The translations under genes were made by a program, and so were the position numbers. Under the pieces are notes generated by a model. It did no database searches. It was not told the origin of the DNA and worked only from the letters and a program-made list of their open reading frames with translations. From NCBI RefSeq assembly GCF_013618865.1, contig NZ_JABSOE010000001.1, positions 62,001 through 126,000 of the forward strand: a DNA stretch of 64,000 nucleotides. The letters run 5' to 3'. Source of the stretch: Phocaeicola faecicola. Its GTDB lineage: Bacteria; Bacteroidota; Bacteroidia; Bacteroidales; Bacteroidaceae. Shown piece by piece: positions 35,619 to 43,635 of this stretch (its first letter is position 1; every line of letters starts with the position of its first letter).

Positions 35619-37037
35619 ATGTTAAATAATGATTTATCGCAGCAAATTAAGCGAAATTTTTTCTATAAACCAACAGAAGAGCAGGAATTTACCATTAATT
35701 CTTTTGCGGATTTTTGTTTTTCTACTGATGAGGATGCCGTTTTCCTTCTGAAAGGGTATGCCGGAACCGGAAAAACGTCATTGATTGCGGCTTTGGTAAA
35801 GACCCTGGATGAACTGAAACGGAGGTGTGTACTGCTGGCTCCTACCGGTCGGGCGGCCAAGGTGTTTTCCTTGTATTCGGGGCATCCGGCATATACGATT
35901 CACCGCCGGATTTACCGGCAGCGTTCGTTCTCGAACGAGCTGGATAATTTCGTCATGAACCAGAACCTGCACCAGCATACGTTGTTTATTGTTGATGAGG
36001 CTTCGATGATTGCCAATGAGGGATTATCGGGCGGTGTATTCGGCACCGGACGCTTGCTGGACGACTTGATTCAGTATGTGTACGGCGGACAGGGATGCCG
36101 GCTGATGCTCATCGGTGATACGGCGCAGTTGCCTCCGGTGGGAGAGGAGGAGAGCCCTGCCTTGTCGGCTTCCATGCTGGCGGGGTATGGTCTTACGGTT
36201 ACGGAGCGGGTACTGACGCAGGTGGTGCGGCAGAAGGAGGCTTCCGGAATTCTTTACAATGCCACGGCACTCCGCTACCTGATTACGGGGGAGGAGTACG
36301 GTTGCCTGCCGAAGATCCGGACACTGGGATTTCCGGATGTCAAGGTGGTGCCGGGTTCGGAACTGATTGAGACCATCAACGAGTGTTACGACAAGGTGGG
36401 CATGGACGAGACGATGATTATCTGCCGTTCCAACAAGCGGGCGAATCTGTACAACCGCGGGATACGTAACTCGATTCTGTACCGCGAGGAGGAACTGAGC
36501 GGGGGAGACTTGCTGATGGTGGCGAAGAACAATTACTTTTGGAGCGAGGCATATAAGGATTTTGACTTCATTGCGAACGGTGACCTGGCCGTGGTGCGCC
36601 GGGTGCGGCGGACACGGGAGATGTACGGGTTCCGGTTTGCGGATGTCTTGCTGGAGTTTCCGGATTACGACCATCTGGAGATGGAGGCAAAGGTGTTGCT
36701 GGATACCTTGCACGTGGATTCACCGGCCTTGTCGAAGGAGCAGAGTGACCAGCTGTTTCATGGGGTATGGGAGGACTATGCGGACGTGACGACCAAGCGG
36801 GAGAAGATGAAGAAGATCAAGTCGGACCCGTGGTACAATGCCTTACAGGTGAAATATGCCTATGCGGTGACCTGTCACAAGGCGCAGGGCGGACAGTGGG
36901 AGCGGGTCTTCATCGATCAGGGATACATGACGGAGGACATGCTTTCGCCGGATTATTTCCGCTGGCTGTATACTGCACTGACCCGTGCCACGTCGGTGGC
37001 TTATCTGGTCAACTGGCCGGAGGAGCAGACAGAGTGA
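35619..37037 (+). CDS. RecD-like SF1B DNA helicase
   Basis: This ATP-dependent 5'-to-3' type helicase of 472 residues has Walker A GYAGTGKTS (46-54), motif Ia LLAPTGRAAK (71-80), Walker B IVDEASM (123-129), GDTAQLPPVG, and C-terminal motifs TCHKAQGGQWERVFID and LYTALTRAT. It lacks the long N-terminal domain of RecD proper, and no recB or recC is nearby, so it is the small stand-alone form found in Bacteroides. It is divergently placed from the pilin-like operon. The role in repair or recombination is inferred from the family. Confidence 0.9.
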   Translation: MLNNDLSQQIKRNFFYKPTEEQEFTINSFADFCFSTDEDAVFLLKGYAGTGKTSLIAALVKTLDELKRRCVLLAPTGRAAKVFSLYSGHPAYTIHRRIYRQRSFSNELDNFVMNQNLHQHTLFIVDEASMIANEGLSGGVFGTGRLLDDLIQYVYGGQGCRLMLIGDTAQLPPVGEEESPALSASMLAGYGLTVTERVLTQVVRQKEASGILYNATALRYLITGEEYGCLPKIRTLGFPDVKVVPGSELIETINECYDKVGMDETMIICRSNKRANLYNRGIRNSILYREEELSGGDLLMVAKNNYFWSEAYKDFDFIANGDLAVVRRVRRTREMYGFRFADVLLEFPDYDHLEMEAKVLLDTLHVDSPALSKEQSDQLFHGVWEDYADVTTKREKMKKIKSDPWYNALQVKYAYAVTCHKAQGGQWERVFIDQGYMTEDMLSPDYFRWLYTALTRATSVAYLVNWPEEQTE

Positions 37038-37054
37038 CTGTCTGTGTCTTCCGG

Positions 37055-37105
37055 AGAAAAAAATAATGGATTCAACAAACTTCCTATTGTTTATTGAATC
37101 CATTA
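37055..37105 (-). terminator. Terminator downstream of tRNA-Leu
   Basis: A perfect 12-bp stem (TAATGGATTCAA at 37064-37075 with TTGAATCCATTA at 37094-37105) has an 18-base loop. Read on the minus strand it is followed by a run of eight T, which fits a terminator for the tRNA and possibly genes upstream of it. Confidence 0.85.
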
Positions 37106-37108
37106 CTG

Positions 37109-37190
37109 TGCGCTTGATAGGACTCGAACCTACACGTCTCACGACACCAGATCCTAAGTCTGGCGCGGCTACCAATTACGCCACAAGCGC
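37109..37190 (-). tRNA. tRNA-Leu (anticodon UAG)
   Basis: The minus strand gives an 82-base cloverleaf with acceptor stem GCGCTTG/CAAGCGC. The D-arm lies in GGCGTAATTGGTAGCC and the anticodon stem is CCAGA/TCTGG around loop CTTAGGA (anticodon TAG). A long class II variable arm (TGTCGTGAGACGT) is followed by T-arm TAGGTTCGAGTCCTA. The discriminator is A, as expected for leucine. The 3' CCA is not encoded. Confidence 0.95.
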
Positions 37191-37318
37191 GATAGAGGCT
37201 TTCTATTCTTTTTCTTTATTGCTTTGCAAAGATAGACCTTTATTTTTGAATAAGCAAGTGTCTGGTGAATTTTCTTTTTCCAATACTCTGTGGGCTCCGG
37301 AGGGGTGTCCGGAGAGGC

Positions 37319-38347
37319 TTATTCCTGTTTTTTCAGTATCTGACAGGCGGTTTCGATGAGGGTATCCTTTCCTCTTTGCATGTCTTCACTGGTCATGTCG
37401 ACCTTTACATCGGGGTCTATGCCGAATTCCAGCTGTTCCATTGCGGGGTCGAACATGGGACTGGCAGAGAAGCGTATGGACCATCCGTTGGGGATTTCCG
37501 AACTGAAGGGGAGTCCGGAACCTCCGCCGGTCTTGTCGCCTACGACGGTGACATTCGGAAACTGTTTCATGCAGTTGACAAAGTCGTTGGTGGCGCTGTA
37601 CGAACGGCGGTTGGTCAGTACCACTGCTTTCTTTTGCCAGCGGATGCCGTTTGAGGGCTCGATGTATACTTCCTTGGGGGCGGAGAAGTCCTGATGTCCG
37701 GGACCGGTCTTGTGCGAGATGTAGCCTACCAGCGTTTTCTCGTTGGTAAACCGTGCGGCCAGCTTCTGGGCTGTGGTCAGGTTGCCTCCCCCGTTGTTGC
37801 GCACGTCGATGATGATGCCGTCGCAGATGGCCAGCCGGTTCAGGGTCTGGTCGAGATTGCCGTCGCCGATGCCGTTGGAGAAACTGGAGCAGTAGATGTA
37901 TCCGATGTTGTTTTCCAGAATCTGATATTCCAGTCCGGAGGAGATGATATAGTCTTTTCCCAGATAGTTGCTCTGGATGCTGTCGCTGAAATTGCGGGGA
38001 TAGCTGTCGAACCACTCCCGGTATTGTGAGGTGGCCATGGAACTGGAGAGGTTGACGTGTCCGTCACGCAGTTCGTTGACCATGTCCGAGAGGACTTCGA
38101 ACAGGTTTTCATTGGTCATCGAAGGGGTGATGCGGCGGGCATAGCGTTCGTGCACCTCGTTCCAGTCGAGCCCGTAGACTTCGTGCTTGTAGTCCAGGAA
38201 ACAGTACTGCTGGTCGATGATGCGCCAGAGCGACTCAAAGTTGGCCTCTGGTGTATTTCCGGAAACATCTTCCCGGATGCATGAGACCGACAGCAGGGAA
38301 AATCCCGCTCCTATATATAATAATAAGGTATGTATAAACCGTTTCAT
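37319..38347 (-). CDS. S41-family peptidase, lipoprotein
   Basis: S41 peptidases are C-terminal-processing or tricorn-like serine proteases. The 342-residue product has a lipobox SVSC (Cys23) and an N-terminal helical cap (about 30-100). Residues 145-300 form the protease core with DGIIIDVRNNGGG, nucleophile Ser251 (RRSYSATNDF) and Lys272 (GDKTGGG), the Ser/Lys dyad. No PDZ domain is obvious. It is the third gene of a minus-strand set after the topoisomerase and DUF3316 genes, with a 33-base gap. The substrate is unknown. Confidence 0.9.
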   Translation of the reverse strand: MKRFIHTLLLYIGAGFSLLSVSCIREDVSGNTPEANFESLWRIIDQQYCFLDYKHEVYGLDWNEVHERYARRITPSMTNENLFEVLSDMVNELRDGHVNLSSSMATSQYREWFDSYPRNFSDSIQSNYLGKDYIISSGLEYQILENNIGYIYCSSFSNGIGDGNLDQTLNRLAICDGIIIDVRNNGGGNLTTAQKLAARFTNEKTLVGYISHKTGPGHQDFSAPKEVYIEPSNGIRWQKKAVVLTNRRSYSATNDFVNCMKQFPNVTVVGDKTGGGSGLPFSSEIPNGWSIRFSASPMFDPAMEQLEFGIDPDVKVDMTSEDMQRGKDTLIETACQILKKQE

Positions 38348-38380
38348 GTGTATGGTAGGTGTGTGATAGAACTTGTTGAA

Positions 38381-39226
38381 TCAGAATGGGGTTACTTTCT
38401 CGGGCATGCTGACGCACCGCTTGCCGCGTATCAGCTGGAAGTTGCGCACAAAACCGATCATGAAGTCGAACGAATAGGAGTGGCTTTTCAGCTGGTTGAC
38501 TTTGGCCTGCTGGATGTCGATGAGGCAGCCCGTCCGTAATACGGTACTCCGTATCGGAAAGTCGAGCGTCAGCATCTGCCGCAGCGACGGCTGGTTGTGC
38601 AGGGAAGTGAATACCACGTTCCTTCCCCCGTGCTTCAGCGAGAATATTTCGTAATAAGACTCTCCGTATTCGGGCGAGAACATGAGTCCCAGCAGCGGCA
38701 GGTTGGCCTGATAGCGCAGGGTAAACGGGCACTGGAAGAGCTGGAACTTGTAAATCAGCATGGCCGATGCGCCCAGGTTGCCGTAGGCTTTGGCCTGTGC
38801 CGGATTATTGGAGTTGCGCTGATTATACACCACTCCGCAGTTGAGGTCGATCATCGGTCCGAAGAGCAGTTTCAGCTGTTTGCCGATGCGATGCTGGTAG
38901 TGCAGTGCATAGCTCCAGTTGATCATCCCTGCATACATGTTGGCCGTCTGGGAAATGTTTTCGGTATACGAGGCCTGCACCTGAAACAGGCTTTGGCGGG
39001 AGACTTTCCCGTTCATCAGCCGGGTCATCCGCATGCCTTCATGCACGAAACGCAACTCCGCTCCCGTGTATTCGAGGGGAGAGAGGTAGGTTTCGAACAG
39101 GTTATTGTGTCCGACACCGAACATGGCACTGCGCATGACGTAGTGCGAGGCCTTTACGCTGTCTGCCTGCGCATGGAGGCACAGGCAGGCGGTGACGGAG
39201 AACAGTAGGGTCAATATCCGTTTCAT
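38381..39226 (-). CDS. DUF3316 family outer-membrane-like protein
   Basis: This 281-residue protein has a signal peptide ending LHAQ (about residue 20). Alternating hydrophobic/aromatic strands run throughout (for example TYLSPLEYTGAELRF, LFGPMIDLNCGVVY, FDFMIGFVRNFQL), which suggests a beta-barrel or beta-rich periplasmic fold. I assign DUF3316 from the ETYLSPLEYTG region, which is typical of this Bacteroidales family; no function is known. It begins 5 bases after the topoisomerase gene. Confidence 0.75.
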   Translation of the reverse strand: MKRILTLLFSVTACLCLHAQADSVKASHYVMRSAMFGVGHNNLFETYLSPLEYTGAELRFVHEGMRMTRLMNGKVSRQSLFQVQASYTENISQTANMYAGMINWSYALHYQHRIGKQLKLLFGPMIDLNCGVVYNQRNSNNPAQAKAYGNLGASAMLIYKFQLFQCPFTLRYQANLPLLGLMFSPEYGESYYEIFSLKHGGRNVVFTSLHNQPSLRQMLTLDFPIRSTVLRTGCLIDIQQAKVNQLKSHSYSFDFMIGFVRNFQLIRGKRCVSMPEKVTPF

Positions 39227-39231
39227 GTCAG

Positions 39232-41883
39232 TTAAAAGAGGTTCATTTGTCCGTTTTCGTCTTCGCCGCCGGGAGTTGCCGTGGTTTCTTCGCTTTCGCT
39301 TTCATTCTCTGCATTCTCCTCGTTCTCTTCCGTTTCCGGACGGCGGGTAGGTTCCAGTTCCATGATTTCTCCCACGGTATAGGTCGTCAGTCGTTTTCCT
39401 TTGGCCTTGAAACTCTTGACGCCGACAAAGTCGCTGGCTTCGACAATCAGGGCATCCCTGAAACTGTCGTGTCCGCCGAAGGTGATCTGGATGCGCGGAT
39501 AGGCCTCGCACGAAAGCAGTACGAACTGGTTGTCCTTGTTCTCACCCAGGTAGTTTTGCTTTTTCGCAGAGTTCTCGAAGGTAAAGCGCTTCAGGTACGG
39601 GTAGTGCTGCTGGTCGGCATCGAACAGTACGGCCGTCCATACCTTTTCGGCATCGAACTTCTCAATCAGTCGGATATCGGCATCGTAGTGGTTGTTGAGG
39701 TCGAAGCTGGTGGTATAGAAATCCCCGTTCTGGTGAACCACCAGGATGCAGTCGCCGTTGAAGAACTCGCCCAGGTACTGGCCGCGTCCGTCGTAGTTCA
39801 GACGGAGTACGTCGTGGTCGAACCAGACTTTTCGTCCGCCCAGGGTAGAACCTCCCTTCTGTTTCAGTCCGATCTTGTGGACCTCATACTTGGTAAGCAG
39901 GTTACCCATCGACTGCTTGCCTTTGATATTGATGGTACTGAAGTCTTTTTCGAAGACCAGTTTCTTGATGTGCGGGTTGGGGCGCAGGGTCACTTTGATG
40001 ACTTCGGCCTCACCGTTGGGGTTGGCGGTAAAGTATACAATCTTCGAGCCCGGATTGCCCTGCGTGATGTCGTACTCCCTGTCGCGTATCACCGAGGTGA
40101 TGTTGAAACGCTTGATGTAGTGGAAGCCTTCCTTGCCGTCGCGGTAAATCACGTTGTAGATGGTACGCTTGTCGTTCTTCTTGAAAATGTTGACATACAG
40201 TATGTTCTTTCCGACGAAAAGCTTGTCGGAAATGCGTACGATCTTGTATTTTCCGTCCTTGTAGAAGATGATGACATCGTCGATGTCCGAACAGTTGCAG
40301 ATGTACTCGTCCTTCTTCAGTCCGGTTCCGATGAAACCTTCTTCGCGGTTGATGTACAACTTCTCGTTGGCTTCGGCTACCTTCGTGGCTACGATGGTGT
40401 CGAAACTGCGTATCTCGGTCCGCCGCGGGAAGTTCTGCCCGTACTTTTCTTTCAGACGGCTGTACCAGTCGATGGTATAGTCTGTCAGGTGGGCCAGCTT
40501 GCGGTCGATGTCTTCGATCTCGCTTTTCAGGCGTGCGATAAACTCGTCGGCCTTGTCCTTGTTGAATTTCAGGATACGGGCCATCTTGATTTCCATCAGC
40601 CGGAGAATATCCTCCTTGGTCACCTCACGCACCAGTTGCGGATAGAAAGGCGTCAGTCTTTCGTCGATGTGCATGCATGCCGCATCCATGTTCTCGGCCT
40701 GCTCGAACTGCTTGTCCTTGTAAATCCGTTCTTCGATGAATATTTTTTCGAGGGAAGCAAAATGCAGGGTCTCCAATGTCTCTCCCCGCTGGATTTCCAG
40801 CTCTTTCTGCAGCAGCGAGCGGGTGTTGTCGGTCGACTTCTTCAGTACGGCACTGACGGTAAGGAAGTGCGGCTTCTTGTTGTCGATGACGCAGCAGTTC
40901 GGGGAAATATTGACCTCGCAGTCGGTGAAGGCATACAAGGCATCCAGAGTCTTGTCGGATGAGACACCGGGAGCCAGGTGCACCAGGATTTCTACCTTTC
41001 CGGCAGTGTTGTCCTCCACCTTCTTGATTTTGATCTTTCCCTTTTCGTTGGCTTTCAGTATGGAGTCAATCAGCGAAGAGGTTGTCTTTCCGTATGGAAT
41101 TTCATTGATGCACAGGGTCTTGTTGTCGATTTTCGTAATCTTGGCCCTCACACGGATGACTCCGCCCCGTTCGCCGTCGTTGTAGCGTGACACGTCGATG
41201 GCACCTCCGGTCTGGAAGTCGGGATACAACTGGAAGTCTTCTCCTTTGAGGTAGGCGATGGCCGCGTCGCACAATTCATTGAAGTTGTGCGGCAGGATTT
41301 TGGACGACAGACCCACGGCAATACCCTCCACTCCCTGAGCGAGCAGGAGCGGGAATTTGACAGGAAGAGTCACCGGTTCCCGGTTTCGTCCGTCGTATGA
41401 AGACTGCCATTCGGTGGTTTTGGGATTGAAGACCACATCGAGCGCGAACTTGGAAAGCCGGGCTTCGATGTAACGGGGAGCTGCCGCGCTGTCGCCGGTA
41501 AGGATGTTTCCCCAGTTACCCTGACAGTCAATCAGCAGGTCCTTCTGTCCCAGCTGTACCAGGGCGTCTCCGATGGAGGCATCTCCGTGCGGGTGGAACT
41601 GCATGGTATGTCCTACGATGTTGGCTACTTTGTTGTAGCGGCCGTCGTCGAGGCGTTTCATGGAGTGCAGGATACGGCGCTGAACGGGTTTCAGACCGTC
41701 GTTGATGTGCGGAACGGCACGCTCCAGAATTACATACGATGCGTAATCGAGGAACCAGTTCTGGTACATGCCGCTCAACTGATGTTTTACGGCTTCGTCG
41801 GTTTGGTCTACAGGCTTATAGTCAGAATGTTCCTCTTTTTCGGGAAGGTTGTTTATCTCTTTGTCAAATGTATCTTCGCTCAT
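39232..41883 (-). CDS. parC: DNA topoisomerase IV subunit A
   Basis: Type IIA topoisomerase subunit A breaks and rejoins DNA. The 883-residue product has the winged-helix/tower core with LKPVQRRILHSM, HPHGDASIGDAL (98-109) and the catalytic Tyr138 (APRYIEARL). A long coiled segment and a C-terminal beta-propeller-like part follow, ending in an acidic tail rich in Glu. The Q-x-x-x-x-G GyrA box is not evident, which favours topoisomerase IV over gyrase. It leads a three-gene minus-strand set. Ala102 at the position of gyrase Ser83 is the usual residue in this subfamily, as far as I recall, and does not by itself show drug resistance. Confidence 0.9.
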   Translation of the reverse strand: MSEDTFDKEINNLPEKEEHSDYKPVDQTDEAVKHQLSGMYQNWFLDYASYVILERAVPHINDGLKPVQRRILHSMKRLDDGRYNKVANIVGHTMQFHPHGDASIGDALVQLGQKDLLIDCQGNWGNILTGDSAAAPRYIEARLSKFALDVVFNPKTTEWQSSYDGRNREPVTLPVKFPLLLAQGVEGIAVGLSSKILPHNFNELCDAAIAYLKGEDFQLYPDFQTGGAIDVSRYNDGERGGVIRVRAKITKIDNKTLCINEIPYGKTTSSLIDSILKANEKGKIKIKKVEDNTAGKVEILVHLAPGVSSDKTLDALYAFTDCEVNISPNCCVIDNKKPHFLTVSAVLKKSTDNTRSLLQKELEIQRGETLETLHFASLEKIFIEERIYKDKQFEQAENMDAACMHIDERLTPFYPQLVREVTKEDILRLMEIKMARILKFNKDKADEFIARLKSEIEDIDRKLAHLTDYTIDWYSRLKEKYGQNFPRRTEIRSFDTIVATKVAEANEKLYINREEGFIGTGLKKDEYICNCSDIDDVIIFYKDGKYKIVRISDKLFVGKNILYVNIFKKNDKRTIYNVIYRDGKEGFHYIKRFNITSVIRDREYDITQGNPGSKIVYFTANPNGEAEVIKVTLRPNPHIKKLVFEKDFSTINIKGKQSMGNLLTKYEVHKIGLKQKGGSTLGGRKVWFDHDVLRLNYDGRGQYLGEFFNGDCILVVHQNGDFYTTSFDLNNHYDADIRLIEKFDAEKVWTAVLFDADQQHYPYLKRFTFENSAKKQNYLGENKDNQFVLLSCEAYPRIQITFGGHDSFRDALIVEASDFVGVKSFKAKGKRLTTYTVGEIMELEPTRRPETEENEENAENESESEETTATPGGEDENGQMNLF

Positions 41884-41907
41884 ATACTGATTTTAAACTA
41901 ATGGAAA

Positions 41908-41915
41908 CAAAAATA
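41908..41915 (-). promoter_or_regulatory. Probable -7 promoter box of parC
   Basis: The minus strand reads TATTTTTG, an exact TAnnTTTG, about 25 bases before the ATG. A TTTCG-like element is 23 bases upstream (41939-41943). Confidence 0.5.
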
Positions 41916-42018
41916 CGAATTTTTTTAGTTCTCTCGGGCGAAAAATCGTGAGTTTATCTAAAAAAAGTGCGTGTCGGGAGAAGAATAAGTGGTTTCTTGT
42001 CGCCGATTGATAAGTTTC

Positions 42019-42065
42019 CGCCGTAAATCCAATAATCCACGTGGCTGATTATTCGATTTACGGCG
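42019..42065. repeat. Long palindrome between the MATE gene and parC
   Basis: An 11-bp stem (CGCCGTAAATC at 42019-42029 with GATTTACGGCG at 42055-42065) continues inward through a C/C mismatch into AATAAT/ATTATT (42031-42036 with 42048-42053). Neither strand has a T-run beside it. The 11-base GAGAAGAATAA occurs at 41978 and again at 42065, flanking it. It may be a rho-aided terminator for the MATE gene; the rest of the gap 41884-42119 holds only the parC promoter. Confidence 0.7.
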
Positions 42066-42119
42066 AGAAGAATAAAATATCCGGAATGGCGTCCGATAAT
42101 ATGATTCGGCAGACTGAAT

Positions 42120-43460
42120 TTAGTTCTTCCGGAAAGACTTTAATACAGGTACGGTCAGCGGTATGGCCAGGATGAACGAACACAGGTCGGCTGCTGCCTG
42201 ACACATTTCCACGCCCTGCAGTCCCAGCAGATTGGGGAGTATCAGGATGAGCGGAATGAAGAACAGGCCTTGCCGGGCCGAAGACAGGGTGACGGCCCGT
42301 ACGGGTTTGCGGATGGTCTGGAGCAGCATGTTGCAGAGTATCACCCAGGTTCCCAGGGGGAGGGTAATGAGCTGCCAGCGCAGGGCACGGGCACCGATGG
42401 CGATGACTTGTGGGTCGTCGGCACGGAACCAGGCTACTATCTCGGGGGCGTAAATGTATCCCACGATGGCGCAGACCGTCAGGAAGACCACTCCGGTACG
42501 AATACAGAACCAGAAGCCTTCCCGTACGCGCCGGTAAAGACCTGCCCCGTAGTTGAAGCCGCATACCGGCTGGAAACCTTGTCCGAATCCGATGACGAAG
42601 GAGTTGATGAACATGCATATACGGGTTACGATAGACATGCCCGCGATGGCGGCATCACCGTATCCTCCGGCTGCTACGTTCAGCAGGATGGTGGCGATAC
42701 TGGCCAGTCCCTGACGACAGAGCGAGGGGGCACCGCCAAACAGGATTTCTTTCAGCAACTGGGCTTTCAGTCGGAAGTTCTTGAACCGGATGCGGATGTT
42801 GGTGCCCCGGCTGTCCATGGCCATCAGTACGCAGAAACTGCATATCTGACTGATGAGGGTGGACCAGGCGGCTCCGGCTACACCCATCTCGAACGTAAAG
42901 ATGAGCAGCGGGTCGAGGGCGATGTTCAGTACGGCTCCTACGATGATGCCGACCATGGAGTAGACGGCATTGCCCTGAAAACGCATCTGGTTGTTCAGTA
43001 CCAGCGAGGATGCCATGAAGGGGGCTCCCAGCAGGATGATGCCCAGGTAGGTCTCTGCATAGGGCAGGATGGTAGGGGTAGAACCCAGGAAACGGCAGAT
43101 GGGGGTCAGGAAGAGCAGCCCCAGGCAGGTGGTCAGCGTACCGGCAATGAAGGCATAGAAAAATCCGGTGGAGGCCATGATCTCTGCGCTGGCATAGTCC
43201 TGTGCCCCTAATTTACGGGAGATGTAGTTTCCCGAACCGTGTCCGAAGAAAAAGCCGAAGGCCTGGATGATGGCCATCACGGAAAACGACAATCCTACCG
43301 CGGCCGTCGACTGCGTATCAATCTTTCCTACAAAATAAGTGTCGGCCATGACATAAAACGAAGTCACCAGCATGCTGATGATGGTGGGTATGGCCAGACT
43401 TCCGATCAGCCGGGGAATCGGAGCGGTTGTCATTAAGGTATGCTTGTCTTTGGTTTCCAT
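42120..43460 (-). CDS. MATE-family multidrug exporter
   Basis: MATE proteins export drugs or metabolites in exchange for Na+ or H+. The 446-residue inner-membrane protein has about twelve hydrophobic helices in two repeated halves (PRLIGSLAIPTIISMLV near the start and a matching LLKEILFGGAPSLCRQG in the middle). ATG 43460 is preferred; the frame runs up to 43529 but crosses the likely promoter. Substrate is unknown. Confidence 0.93.
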   Translation of the reverse strand: METKDKHTLMTTAPIPRLIGSLAIPTIISMLVTSFYVMADTYFVGKIDTQSTAAVGLSFSVMAIIQAFGFFFGHGSGNYISRKLGAQDYASAEIMASTGFFYAFIAGTLTTCLGLLFLTPICRFLGSTPTILPYAETYLGIILLGAPFMASSLVLNNQMRFQGNAVYSMVGIIVGAVLNIALDPLLIFTFEMGVAGAAWSTLISQICSFCVLMAMDSRGTNIRIRFKNFRLKAQLLKEILFGGAPSLCRQGLASIATILLNVAAGGYGDAAIAGMSIVTRICMFINSFVIGFGQGFQPVCGFNYGAGLYRRVREGFWFCIRTGVVFLTVCAIVGYIYAPEIVAWFRADDPQVIAIGARALRWQLITLPLGTWVILCNMLLQTIRKPVRAVTLSSARQGLFFIPLILILPNLLGLQGVEMCQAAADLCSFILAIPLTVPVLKSFRKN

Positions 43461-43480
43461 GATTGTGCTTAAGTTTTCTG

Positions 43481-43488
43481 CAAAAGTA
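43481..43488 (-). promoter_or_regulatory. Probable -7 promoter box of the MATE gene
   Basis: The minus strand reads TACTTTTG, an exact TAnnTTTG, about 20 bases before the ATG at 43460. This supports that start over the longer frame. Confidence 0.5.
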
Positions 43489-43574
43489 GGAAAAATAACT
43501 TCCTTCTTTCGAATATTCCTTTTATTCATAAGATAAATTAATACAAGCCTCGTGCTTTTTTGCTGATAAATGCC

Positions 43575-43582
43575 TATCTTTG
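43575..43582 (+). promoter_or_regulatory. Probable -7 promoter box of glyS
   Basis: TATCTTTG followed by TGC is an exact TAnnTTTG match and would give a leader of about 45 bases for glyS. A T-run ending TTTTTTG lies 12 bases upstream, too near for a standard -33 element. Confidence 0.55.
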
Positions 43583-43635
43583 TGCCCTATCTTGGAGGAA
43601 TAAGAAAATAAGAAATCTAAATAAATTAAGGAAAA

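Noticed and set aside
39247-40962. 571-residue open frame antisense to parC
   Set aside because: It is a shadow of a strongly coding gene, has no recognisable domain, and lacks its own promoter or leader signals.
41550-41590. Quinolone-resistance change in parC (Ala102 at the position of gyrase Ser83)
   Set aside because: To my knowledge alanine is the usual residue in this Bacteroides subfamily, so it is not evidence for acquired resistance.
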